NCBI GenBank assembly: GCA_949743955.1 | Contig: CATJVQ010000020.1 | Coordinates: 1-42,222, forward strand | Source: an uncultured Oscillospiraceae bacterium | GTDB lineage: Bacteria > Bacillota > Clostridia > Oscillospirales > Ruminococcaceae | Direction of reading: 5' to 3' | Length of the DNA stretch: 42,222 nt | Part shown: one piece after another, positions 14,189 to 21,260 of the stretch | Position numbering within the stretch: position 1 is the stretch's first letter | Layout: each line of letters starts with the position of its first letter | Notes under the pieces: generated by a model | Seen by the model: only the letters and a program-made list of their open reading frames with translations | Database searches by the model: none | What the model was told of the DNA's origin: nothing | Position numbers and translations under genes: made by a program

Positions 14189-14242
14189 TTATCTAATTTC
14201 GCTAAATAAAAATTTAGCGAAATTAAGGGGAGGGATTTTCCT
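14167..14242. repeat. attR: perfect dif-like palindrome at the right end of the provirus
   Basis: AATTTCGCTAAAT (14195-14207), four A residues, then ATTTAGCGAAATT (14212-14224): a perfect 30-bp palindrome that can be read as 11-bp arms with the 6-bp spacer TAAAAA. Bases 14167-14215 repeat attL 3482-3529 apart from one inserted T. Joining the chromosomal halves (left of attL, right of attR) restores an uninterrupted site flanked by AGGAAAATCC (3490-3499) and its inverse GGATTTTCCT (14233-14242). Confidence 0.82.
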
Positions 14243-14254
14243 CAAAAGTGAACG

Positions 14255-14776
14255 TTATAATTTTTTTGACAAATAGAGTATCAGCTCATCGTCATTCCGG
14301 CAGTCCGCATAAGGCGGGCACACAGCATCCCCATACCAGACACCGCTGCCATCGGGGACATATCCTCGTTTGACGTACATACGCTGTGCAGCTCCATATC
14401 CGCTATGCAGCCCAACACCCAGATACACCGTATCAGCGTAGCGTGATGCTATTTTTTCCGCAGCGTCCATCAGTTTCTCGCCCACACCATTTTTCCGATA
14501 CTTTTCCAAAACACCAAAGTCTACGATCTCCGGATAACCCTTGTTTCCAAAGGCCCCGAAAGAGGAATCAGGATAGACGCTGATATATCCCGCTACATGA
14601 CAGCAGTACTCCGCCGCCAGCACAACGGCATGCCCCTCTTTTTGATCCTTTAACCGGCATTCATATTTTTCTATAACCGCATGCCAGCCCTGCGCCAGCT
14701 CCTCCCGGGTAATGATCCCGGCGTCCTGCGGCGCCATATCCCGAATAAGGATTTTATCGTCCTGATAATAAATCAT
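14255..14776 (-). CDS. GNAT-family N-acetyltransferase
   Basis: A 173-residue acetyltransferase of the GNAT fold. The acetyl-CoA binding loop is visible as EKYRKNGVGEKLMDAAE (variant of R/Q-x-x-G-x-G/A), preceded by the strand PEIVDFGVL and followed by the YVKRGYVPD segment that typically carries the late motif. Substrate unknown. GAGGAAAA precedes the ATG. It follows the DUF1836 gene by six bases on the same strand. It is the first chromosomal gene right of the provirus, and only about 30 bases separate its stop from attR. Confidence 0.85.
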   Translation of the reverse strand: MIYYQDDKILIRDMAPQDAGIITREELAQGWHAVIEKYECRLKDQKEGHAVVLAAEYCCHVAGYISVYPDSSFGAFGNKGYPEIVDFGVLEKYRKNGVGEKLMDAAEKIASRYADTVYLGVGLHSGYGAAQRMYVKRGYVPDGSGVWYGDAVCPPYADCRNDDELILYLSKKL

Positions 14777-14782
14777 TTTTCC

Positions 14783-15337
14783 TCATTCCTGTGTAAAATA
14801 GCTGTCAATCATGTTTTCTGCCATACGCTTCATATAAACAGACATCGCCGATACTGACAACAGCAGAACCAGCAGGTCGCTTTTGCTGTTCATCTCAACC
14901 GGCAGGCGGTCGATCATCTCATCAATCACCTGCGGGACAGTATCCCGCTCAATCTGTTTGAACTCGAGGTACCGCCGGTAGCAGCTCTCAAGCTCGTCTG
15001 CTGTGAACGGCTCCTCCTGATATACACCTGAAAGAACACGCTTGATCTCCTGTATGGTCAGCGTGTTTTTCAAACTGTATACCATCAGCATCTGGATAAT
15101 ATGTTCTCTGGTATATTTCTTTCCTTTGATGGGCTTGATGACGCCTTCCTTCGAATAGTTGTTGATCATTGTCTTGGTCAACAGCTTATCGTCTTTAAAA
15201 CGCTTGTTCTTTTTCAGGTTCTCATCAAAAATCGTAATAATTTGATCCATATATAGATCGATATTGGGAATCTTTTCGGGGAAAATATCTTCATCCTGAA
15301 AAGATTTCGCGATTAACTCTTGGATTTCCCGTTTCAT
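14783..15337 (-). CDS. DUF1836-family protein (putative regulator)
   Basis: A 184-residue soluble protein. The segment LTKTMINNYSKEGVIKPIKGKKYTREHIIQ resembles a MerR-like winged-helix N-terminus, as in DUF1836 proteins of Firmicutes: a helix pair followed by KKY(S/T)REH. The C-terminal half is helical (LLVLLLSVSAMSVYMKRMA). Function is not established; the fold suggests DNA binding. GGGGAGG and AAGGGAA precede the ATG. It heads a two-gene unit with the GNAT gene and is divergent from the hemolysin-III gene, with a 158-base shared upstream region. Confidence 0.82.
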   Translation of the reverse strand: MKREIQELIAKSFQDEDIFPEKIPNIDLYMDQIITIFDENLKKNKRFKDDKLLTKTMINNYSKEGVIKPIKGKKYTREHIIQMLMVYSLKNTLTIQEIKRVLSGVYQEEPFTADELESCYRRYLEFKQIERDTVPQVIDEMIDRLPVEMNSKSDLLVLLLSVSAMSVYMKRMAENMIDSYFTQE

Positions 15338-15414
15338 TTCCCTTTTGCCTCCCCACCCGGATACCGGTCTTCAATAAATTGTATCAAATTCCAGAAAAAA
15401 ATGCAATTCACCTA

Positions 15415-15473
15415 TTGAATTTTTTATATCACATGGTATAATTAACTTTAGAATATAGTTTTTAAAACTATAT
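15415..15473 (+). promoter_or_regulatory. Promoter and palindromic operator ahead of the hemolysin-III gene
   Basis: TTGAAT (15415-15420), 16-base spacer, TATAAT (15437-15442). Just downstream is a perfect 21-bp palindrome, ATATAGTTTT (15453-15462), T, AAAACTATAT (15464-15473), placed over the likely start of the transcript. This is where a repressor would act; the divergent DUF1836 protein is a candidate. Confidence 0.6.
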
Positions 15474-15495
15474 AGCGCATCATGGAGGTGTCGAT

Positions 15496-16140
15496 ATGTA
15501 TTCTGTTTTTTCCCATGCCCGTGAACCGGTGAACAGCTTCACCCACTTTATCGGAGCGGTGCTCTCCTCTATCGGTACAATTATTCTGCTGTCCGCCGCG
15601 ATGCACGCGACCACGGTGCAGACCCTGATCGGCGTTGCTGTTTTCGGAATGTCGCTGGTTGCCCTGTATTCCGCCAGTGCGCTCTATCATTACGTCCAGG
15701 TATCTCCCGCCGCTCTTTTACGCTTCCGGAAGCTGGATCATTCCATGATTTTCGTTCTGATCGCCGGGACTTATACCCCGCTGTTTTTGCGCTTTTCTCC
15801 CCAAAACGGTGTCCTTTTCACCGGCATCATATGGGGAACAGCCCTGCTGGGGATCTTTCTCAAACTCGTCTGGATGGATATGCCGCGTTTTCTGTCTACG
15901 CTTTTTTATGTCGCTATGGGCTGGGCGATCGCTTTCGATCCTCCCATGCTCGCTGTTCTCCCTGCCGGATGCACCATGCTCCTCCTTGCGGGCGGCCTTG
16001 CCTATACGGCTGGAGCGGCAATCTACTGGCTAAAAAAGCCGAATTTCCTTCGTTCTCTCGGTTTTCACGAACTTTTCCATCTGTTTGTTCTGGCCGGAAG
16101 CGTATTCCACTTTCTCGCCATCCTTCTCTATATGCTCTAA
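15496..16140 (+). CDS. Hemolysin III / PAQR-family membrane protein
   Basis: A 214-residue polytopic membrane protein with seven hydrophobic segments. Family marks: the N-terminal EPVNSFTHFIGA, the SALYHY segment, KLDHSMIFVLIAGTYTP and the C-terminal GFHELFHLFVLAGS. The conserved His residues (in the first and last motifs and in LDH) belong to the metal site shared with PAQR receptors. Despite the name, most bacterial members have no proven haemolytic role. TGGAGGTG lies before the ATG. Single-gene unit, ended by the terminator at 16144-16182. Confidence 0.92.
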   Translation: MYSVFSHAREPVNSFTHFIGAVLSSIGTIILLSAAMHATTVQTLIGVAVFGMSLVALYSASALYHYVQVSPAALLRFRKLDHSMIFVLIAGTYTPLFLRFSPQNGVLFTGIIWGTALLGIFLKLVWMDMPRFLSTLFYVAMGWAIAFDPPMLAVLPAGCTMLLLAGGLAYTAGAAIYWLKKPNFLRSLGFHELFHLFVLAGSVFHFLAILLYML

Positions 16141-16143
16141 CCG

Positions 16144-16182
16144 AAAGGCGCTGCCCTCCGCTGGACGAGGACAGCGCCTTTT
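16144..16182. terminator. Bidirectional terminator between convergent genes
   Basis: AAAGGCGCTG (16144-16153) pairs with CAGCGCCTTT (16172-16181) across an 18-base loop, with T-runs on both sides. It serves the hemolysin-III gene and the minus-strand histidine kinase. Confidence 0.8.
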
Positions 16183-16203
16183 CCGTTTCTTTGTAGCGAT
16201 GAC

Positions 16204-17331
16204 CTATTCTGCTCTCGCCGTTTCGATATGGATCTGTGTATCCGGTCTGTCCTGTGGGAGAAGGATGACAAATTCCGTATGCAGGTTTTCGCTTGACGCT
16301 GTAATGCTTCCGCCGTGCTTCTCGACAATCCGCCTCGCTATGGCCAGCCCTAGGCCGGCTCCCCCGCTCTCCCCCGATCGCGCTGTCTCCACACGGTAAA
16401 ACTGCTCGAAAATGCGTTCCAGCTTGTCCGGCGGAATGGTGACACCATCGTTCCCAAACACGATGCGTACACCCATTTCAACCCGATCCACCCGGATGAC
16501 GATCTCTGTCCCCGGTTCCGCATAAAAGACAGCGTTGCGCAGCAGATTATCGAATACCCGGGCGAGCTTGTCCGAATCCCCGATAATATGCCGCACATCC
16601 TGGGAATCCACCCGGCAGCGCAGGCTCCGTTTTTCCAGGAGCGGATAAAATTCCTCGACAAGCTGCTGGAACAGCAGCGGAAGATTGACGCTGCGCAGCG
16701 TCAGGCTGATATCCTGTATGTTAAAGCGCGTGAGGTCAAACAGCTCGTTCGCCAGTGTTTCCAGCTTGAGCGCCTTCTGATAGGCGATTCCCAGATATTT
16801 TTCTCTCTGCGCCTCGGGCAGATCCTTCGCTTCATCGAGCAGGGCCAGATAACCTGTCACCGAGGTCAGCGGTGTTTTCAAGTCATGCGCCAGATAGACG
16901 ACCATGTCGTTTTTTCGCTGTTCGCTTTCCAGCGCTTCTACCCGGCGCTGCCGCATGGACAGCTGAATAGAGTTTAACTGCATTTCAAGCGAACGCAGCT
17001 CTCCCGGCAGCGTTGCCGGATCGGACGATTCCTCAAACACCTGATTCACCGCCGACGAAATTTCTTCCAGATAGCCCGCAAATGCCGACAGGGCCAGACT
17101 GTAAACGGCCAGCAGTTCCGCGGCGATCAGTCCCAGTGTCAGAAGTTCGTCCTTGTGATTCTGCGCCCAGTGATAGATTCCCAGCCTGTCCAGAATCCGG
17201 GCCGCCATATCCTGAAAGAGGCCGTCAACCAGATAAGCCGACACAAGCAGAAATCCGATGTAGGTCAGTATGCCGATCAGGAGAATTTTCCCCAACAGAA
17301 TGAGCTTCACACGAGTGAACCGGTTATTCAA
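16204..17331 (-). CDS. VanS-like sensor histidine kinase
   Basis: A 375-residue membrane histidine kinase. Two membrane helices (about 10-32 and 64-86) enclose a short external loop of about 30 residues, so it probably senses envelope stress or a membrane ligand. The dimerisation box is VVYLAHDLKTPLTSVTGYL with the phospho-accepting H149, very like VanS. ATP-binding boxes follow: N-box DNLLRNAVFYA, F-box IFEQFYR, G-box GAGLGLAIARRI. The start is TTG inside the end of the regulator gene, an eight-base overlap that couples translation. No vanH/A/X, ligase or racemase gene is nearby, so the similarity does not imply glycopeptide resistance. Confidence 0.9.
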   Translation of the reverse strand: MNNRFTRVKLILLGKILLIGILTYIGFLLVSAYLVDGLFQDMAARILDRLGIYHWAQNHKDELLTLGLIAAELLAVYSLALSAFAGYLEEISSAVNQVFEESSDPATLPGELRSLEMQLNSIQLSMRQRRVEALESEQRKNDMVVYLAHDLKTPLTSVTGYLALLDEAKDLPEAQREKYLGIAYQKALKLETLANELFDLTRFNIQDISLTLRSVNLPLLFQQLVEEFYPLLEKRSLRCRVDSQDVRHIIGDSDKLARVFDNLLRNAVFYAEPGTEIVIRVDRVEMGVRIVFGNDGVTIPPDKLERIFEQFYRVETARSGESGGAGLGLAIARRIVEKHGGSITASSENLHTEFVILLPQDRPDTQIHIETARAE

Positions 17332-18016
17332 TTTTGTACCCGACCCCCCATACCGTCTTAATCCACTTTGGATGCCGCGTATCCTCCTGCATCTTTTCCC
17401 GTAGCCGCCGGATATGGACCATCACCGTGTTGTTGTTTTCCAAATACTTCTCTTTCCACACGCGCTCGAAGAGCTCCTCAGAGCTGAACACCTTTCCCCT
17501 GTTTTCACACAGCAGCCACAGGAGTTCAAATTCTGTCGGCGTCAGGGAAAGCCGCTTTCCATAGAGCGTACACTCATGTGTGCTCCGGCAGATGACCAGC
17601 CCGGAAAAGTCGATTTCGTCCGCGTCCTCGTGCTTCCCTGCATTATAGCGCTGATACCGCCGGAGCTGCGCCTTGACACGCGCGATAAGCTCCAGAGGAT
17701 TAAACGGCTTGGTGATATAATCGTCCGCCCCGATCGCAAGACCCGCGATCTTTTCAACATCCCCCGATCGGGCGGTCAGCATAATCACCGGAAATGTGTA
17801 CTTCTCCCGGATGCACTGGCAGATGGAGAAGCCGTCCGTCCCGGGCAGCATGACGTCGAGAATGGCCAGGTCCGGCGGCGTATGTGCAATGCACGCCAGC
17901 GCTTCTTCCGCCGTGTAATACTTGAGGACGGCATATCCTTCGTTCTTAAGGTACAATTCTACCAGATCCGCTATTTCCTTCTCGTCGTCCACGACCAGAA
18001 CCGAGCTTGATTCCAA
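17324..18016 (-). CDS. VanR-like OmpR-family response regulator
   Basis: A 230-residue regulator with a receiver domain (acidic pair D10-D11, phospho-acceptor D54 in LAILDVMLPG, conserved Lys in ITKPFNP) and an OmpR/PhoB winged helix (LTPTEFELLWLL ... VMVHIRRLREKM ... WGVGYKIE). A TTG start follows GGGGGGAG. It is encoded between the lipoprotein sortase (75 bases upstream) and its cognate kinase (8-base overlap), so the pair probably controls this operon or surface-protein genes elsewhere. Confidence 0.93.
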   Translation of the reverse strand: MESSSVLVVDDEKEIADLVELYLKNEGYAVLKYYTAEEALACIAHTPPDLAILDVMLPGTDGFSICQCIREKYTFPVIMLTARSGDVEKIAGLAIGADDYITKPFNPLELIARVKAQLRRYQRYNAGKHEDADEIDFSGLVICRSTHECTLYGKRLSLTPTEFELLWLLCENRGKVFSSEELFERVWKEKYLENNNTVMVHIRRLREKMQEDTRHPKWIKTVWGVGYKIE

Positions 18017-18092
18017 GATACTCCCCCCTTGCGGCGAAAAATTGTCCGCCCTGCGGCGGACGGGGATGACGCGCCACCCTAAAATAGTACGT

Positions 18093-18974
18093 TTAAAACT
18101 GCGGCTCCTTTATCGTCGCGTTCTGCTCCAGATCCGCTGTCGGATAATATGCGGCATCCTTATCGAGCTGCTTTCCCATCACAACAAATCGCTGATGTGG
18201 GTTTTGCGCATACGTTCCATATTTATAAGAGCAGGTCGACAGTGTCATGATTTTGTCCGTCTCCCGGACAGTCACGTTATAATTGAACTGCGAACGGTTG
18301 CGTACGTCAGAGAGCAGGTGCCGGAAATCCGATACCTTAAAATCCGCATGGTGATACGCGACAGGCTTCGTTACATCCTCGCAGTAGAAAACGGCGAAAA
18401 TCTCATACGTATAGGTTCCGGAAGAGGTTGTGAAGAAAAAATACGGGTGTTCGCGGGCAAAATCAACTTCGCCAAATTTTAAAAGCTGCGCGAATTTCAC
18501 ACCGTTCGGATCGTCCTGAACCCCAGTCGGATTGCCCAGATTGTGCCCATAGATAATCAGATTCTGGGAGAATTTCTCCGGCTCCTCCGCTGTGCCCTCC
18601 TCACCCAGCGAGCAGTCCATATCCATCCAGAGGCTCCCGCTGTAAGAGTACTGCTTATTGACATCGCGGCGGTAATAGTATTCGTTGTCCTCCGCCTGCA
18701 CGACCGCCTCACTGATCGTGGTGCCGGGCACCTGCAGCCAGCCGACGACATCCGCATTCTGTGCGATGAACGAATCAAGCTGGGGGCCGATGTTCTCAAC
18801 CTCCGGAAGGAAATCGCTCTCCGGCCTAGGGGCGGAAATCGGATTTTCCCAGCCGCTGGATAATGTATATGCGCTGTCAGTCTTCTTCGCCTTTTTTTCT
18901 CCGCATCCTGTGAGGATCAGCGTACAGGCCAGCATGCAGGCCAATGCTGCCGAAAAAAATCGGTTTACTCTCAT
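18093..18974 (-). CDS. Class B-type sortase with a lipoprotein signal
   Basis: A 293-residue exported transpeptidase-like protein. The N-terminus is a lipoprotein signal (LILTGC, lipidated Cys24), whereas sortases normally use an uncleaved membrane helix. After a linker come the sortase elements VVGWLQVPGTTISEAVVQ (about 76-93), catalytic H144 in IIYGHNLGN, catalytic C248 in MTLSTCSY and R262 in QRFVVMG; these match class B. No LPxTG or NPQTN-type substrate gene is adjacent. The gene precedes a VanRS-like regulatory pair. It might act in pilus or surface-protein attachment or have a different substrate. The weak GGAG before the ATG suggests modest expression. Confidence 0.87.
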   Translation of the reverse strand: MRVNRFFSAALACMLACTLILTGCGEKKAKKTDSAYTLSSGWENPISAPRPESDFLPEVENIGPQLDSFIAQNADVVGWLQVPGTTISEAVVQAEDNEYYYRRDVNKQYSYSGSLWMDMDCSLGEEGTAEEPEKFSQNLIIYGHNLGNPTGVQDDPNGVKFAQLLKFGEVDFAREHPYFFFTTSSGTYTYEIFAVFYCEDVTKPVAYHHADFKVSDFRHLLSDVRNRSQFNYNVTVRETDKIMTLSTCSYKYGTYAQNPHQRFVVMGKQLDKDAAYYPTADLEQNATIKEPQF

Positions 18975-19100
18975 TCGATTCGACGCTCCATTTCCGAATT
19001 GATTCTAAAAAATTCCCTCGTTTTATCATACCACCCCGCCGCCGGTTTGACAACCGGATGGAGACGTGTCATAATGAAGCAGACAGAAGGAGTGGTTTCG

Positions 19101-19673
19101 ATGGACTATATCCGACAGATCGAGGCGTTCGTTCCCCAGTGCGAACAGGAAGCCGCCGATCAGAGGACGATACTGCAATATATTCGCCGTTTTCCGGAGA
19201 ATATTCTGACACGGGAAAACGTGTTTGCGCACATTACCAGCTCATCTCTCATTCTCAATGGGAGCCGCACCCGAATCCTAATGATCTACCATAACATCTA
19301 CCGGACATGGGCCTGGACGGGCGGCCACGCCGACGGGGAAAACGATCTGCTGGGCGTAGCGATGCGCGAAGCGTGCGAGGAGACAGGGCTCACAGAGGTC
19401 CGCCCCCTGTGCCGGGAGCTGCTTACGCTCGACGTTCTTCCCGTCTTCGGGCATTTCAAACGGGGCGTGTTCGTCAGCGGACATCAGCATCTGAACGTCT
19501 CCTACGCCTTGATCGCTGACGAAACCGCTCCCCTGCATATGAAGCCGGACGAAAACAGCGGTGTACGCTGGTTCGATATCGAGGATATCCCGCGCCTGAC
19601 GCAGAGCGAACCGTATATGACCGGCGTCTACCGCCGGCTGCTCGAACGCGCCGGCCGCGCCGCGATCACATAA
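19101..19673 (+). CDS. Nudix hydrolase
   Basis: A 190-residue protein containing a Nudix box (WAWTGGHADGENDLLGVAMR followed by EACEETGL), the metal-binding helix of pyrophosphohydrolases that act on nucleoside diphosphates linked to another moiety. The REACEETG core is intact; the spacing of the first Glu is slightly unusual, as in a group of Firmicutes Nudix proteins with the GGHADG signature. ATG 19101 is chosen because GAAGGAG sits 8 bases upstream; the upstream in-frame ATG at 19074 lacks a site. Substrate cannot be told. It diverges from the sortase operon. Confidence 0.9.
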   Translation: MDYIRQIEAFVPQCEQEAADQRTILQYIRRFPENILTRENVFAHITSSSLILNGSRTRILMIYHNIYRTWAWTGGHADGENDLLGVAMREACEETGLTEVRPLCRELLTLDVLPVFGHFKRGVFVSGHQHLNVSYALIADETAPLHMKPDENSGVRWFDIEDIPRLTQSEPYMTGVYRRLLERAGRAAIT

Positions 19674-19800
19674 ACGCCGGTGTCTATTATAGCACAAAAG
19701 CGAAGCGGTTGTGCTATAGTTGTGCTATAATTGGCTATACCCATAGGGCGGCCAAATAAATCAGACTATAATAGCCGCTTGCGGCTATTATAGCATCTTT
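19674..19800. repeat. Cluster of CTATA-type repeats and hairpins between the Nudix gene and the pheS leader
   Basis: TATAGCACAA (19688-19697) is inverted as TTGTGCTATA (19709-19718). The latter is the first of three tandem variants TTGTGCTATAG, TTGTGCTATAA, TTGGCTATAC (19709-19740). Then follows a 13-bp perfect stem CTATAATAGCCGC / GCGGCTATTATAG (19766-19793) with a two-base loop. No long U-tract, so terminator function is uncertain. No gene is visible between 19674 and 20226 other than the T-box leader. Confidence 0.55.
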
Positions 19801-19861
19801 CCGGTAAAGTCCGCAACCTTTCATCTGTCCGCTCAAAACGGAAAAAATTTTCTTCCGGCGC

Positions 19862-19890
19862 TTGCAAGCCTCTTCAAAATATGCTATACT
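19862..19890 (+). promoter_or_regulatory. Sigma-A-type promoter of the pheST leader
   Basis: TTGCAA (19862-19867), 17-base spacer, TATACT (19885-19890), placed about 15 bases before the start of the T-box leader. Confidence 0.7.
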
Positions 19891-19903
19891 ATGGCATATT
19901 TTA

Positions 19904-20192
19904 AAACGCTGAGACGGAGAGAGTAGCGCATCCTTTCCAAAGAACAGAGAATGGCGGTGATCCGCTGAGAGCCGCCTGTTTGGTTTGTGCGTGAAGTTCA
20001 CTCCTGAGCGGCAAGGCTGAAACCGGTTTCCTTCGGGATTAAGCCGCGACGTCCGGCCGCGTTATTGGCCAGTACGGTTTCTCGCCGTACGCGAGGTGTT
20101 TGCCCTGAGCGGCAAAAATTTGGGTGGTACCGCGGAAGACGGTCGGTCTTTCGTCCCTGTCAGGACAGGCGGCGAGGGCCGGCTTTTTTGTG
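19904..20192 (+). ncRNA. T-box leader responding to uncharged tRNA-Phe
   Basis: A leader of about 290 bases upstream of pheS. The conserved T-box TGGGTGGTACCGCG is at 20121-20134, pairing in the antiterminator that binds the tRNA acceptor end. The stem I start GAGACGGAGAGAGTAG lies near 19911-19926. TTC at 19997-19999, in GTGAAGTTCACTCC, is the likely specifier codon (Phe), matching the downstream gene. A strong terminator closes the leader (arms around 20141-20184, then TTTTTT). Uncharged tRNA-Phe would stabilise the antiterminator and allow transcription of pheS-pheT. Confidence 0.93.
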
Positions 20193-20226
20193 TCCATTCG
20201 CCGCCAAAGAGGAAAGGAAGGTTTTC

Positions 20227-21246
20227 ATGAAAAACGCGATTGAAAAAATCCGCCTGGCAGCGCACGAAGCGCTCGACCATGCGGCCAGCATGAAGGAAAT
20301 CGACGATATCCGCGTCCGTTTCCTTGGCAAGAAGGGGGAAATTACCGGCGTACTCAAGCAGATGGGTAAGCTCTCCGCCGAGGAGCGCCCCGTTATCGGC
20401 CAGCTCGCCAACGAGGTCCGCGCCCGGATCGAGGAAGAGATCACCCGGCGCGTGGCTGATTTGAAGGAAAATGAACTCAAGCGCCGCCTCGCACAGGAGC
20501 GCATCGACGTCACTCTCCCCGGCGTTACGCATCCCCTTGGAAAGCGTCACCCCATTTCTCAAGTGCTTCTGGAAGTGCAGGACATCTTCCAGGGTATGGG
20601 CTTCTCCATCGCAGAGGGGCCGGAGGTGGAGACAGATTACTACAATTTTGAGGCGCTCAACCTCCCGAAAAACCATCCCGCCCGTGATACACAGGACACG
20701 TTCTACATCTCTGAAAACATCCTCCTGCGCACACAGACCTCCCCCGTCCAGATCCGCGTCATGGAAAAGCAGAAGCCGCCCGTGCGCGTCATTGCTTCCG
20801 GGCGTGTCTACCGTTCGGATGCGGTGGACGCGACACATTCCCCCATTTTCCATCAGATTGAGGGATTGGTTGTCGATAAAGGCGTTACGATGGCGGACTT
20901 AAAGGGGACTCTGGAAATCTTCGTCAAGCAGCTCTACGGACCGGACTCTGTCGTCCGGTTTCGACCGCACCACTTCCCCTTCACCGAGCCGCGCGCCGAG
21001 ATGGACATCATGTGCTTTGAGTGCCACGGCAAGGGCTGCCCCCTCTGCAAGGGGGAGGGCTGGATCGAGCTGCTCGGCTGCGGCATGGTCCATCCGAAGG
21101 TGCTCACCGGCGTGGGCATCGATCCGGAGGAGTACAGCGGCTTCGCGTTTGGCATCGGGCTTGAGCGTATCGCCATGCGCCGCTACAACATCAAGGATAT
21201 GCGCCTGTTCTATGAGAACGATGTGCGTTTCCTTGAACAGTTCTAA
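20227..21246 (+). CDS. pheS: Phenylalanyl-tRNA synthetase alpha subunit
   Basis: The 339-residue catalytic subunit that charges tRNA-Phe as an (alpha-beta)2 heterotetramer. The N-terminal coiled coil spans about 1-90. The class II core follows with GKRHPISQ, motif 2 ([20 protein letters not shown]), the cysteine-rich insert [16 protein letters not shown] found in many Firmicutes/bacterial PheS, and motif 3 [16 protein letters not shown]. The start at 20227 follows AAGGAAGG; the upstream frame extension lies in the T-box and is not coding. Controlled by the T-box leader. Followed 14 bases later by pheT. Confidence 0.97.
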   Translation: MKNAIEKIRLAAHEALDHAASMKEIDDIRVRFLGKKGEITGVLKQMGKLSAEERPVIGQLANEVRARIEEEITRRVADLKENELKRRLAQERIDVTLPGVTHPLGKRHPISQVLLEVQDIFQGMGFSIAEGPEVETDYYNFEALNLPKNHPARDTQDTFYISENILLRTQTSPVQIRVMEKQKPPVRVIASGRVYRSDAVDATHSPIFHQIEGLVVDKGVTMADLKGTLEIFVKQLYGPDSVVRFRPHHFPFTEPRAEMDIMCFECHGKGCPLCKGEGWIELLGCGMVHPKVLTGVGIDPEEYSGFAFGIGLERIAMRRYNIKDMRLFYENDVRFLEQF

Positions 21247-21260
21247 GGGAGGTTGAAACC

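Larger units (their letters stand above)
3509..14224. mobile_element. Inovirus (filamentous phage) provirus integrated at a dif-like site
   Basis: The two dif-like cores are 10,686 bp apart, a typical inovirus genome size. Between them is a compact set of hallmark genes: short coat proteins with signal peptide and single helix, a string of tiny membrane proteins, large secreted candidate adsorption proteins, a Zot/pI ATPase with an N-terminal membrane helix, and a Rep_trans-type replication initiator. There is no integrase gene inside the element, which fits use of the host Xer recombinase encoded immediately to the left. There is no secretin gene, as expected for a host without an outer membrane. 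All hallmark genes have intact frames, so the element may be functional. The right flank is a restored half-site followed by ordinary chromosomal genes. Confidence 0.9.

Noticed and set aside
16204-18016. A vancomycin-resistance cluster
   Set aside because: Only VanR/VanS-like regulators are present. There is no D-Ala-D-Lac/Ser ligase, dehydrogenase, VanX/Y or racemase gene in the window.
19735-20001. A minus-strand frame of 88 codons opposite the T-box leader
   Set aside because: It overlaps the promoter and the conserved stem I of the leader and has no coding signs.
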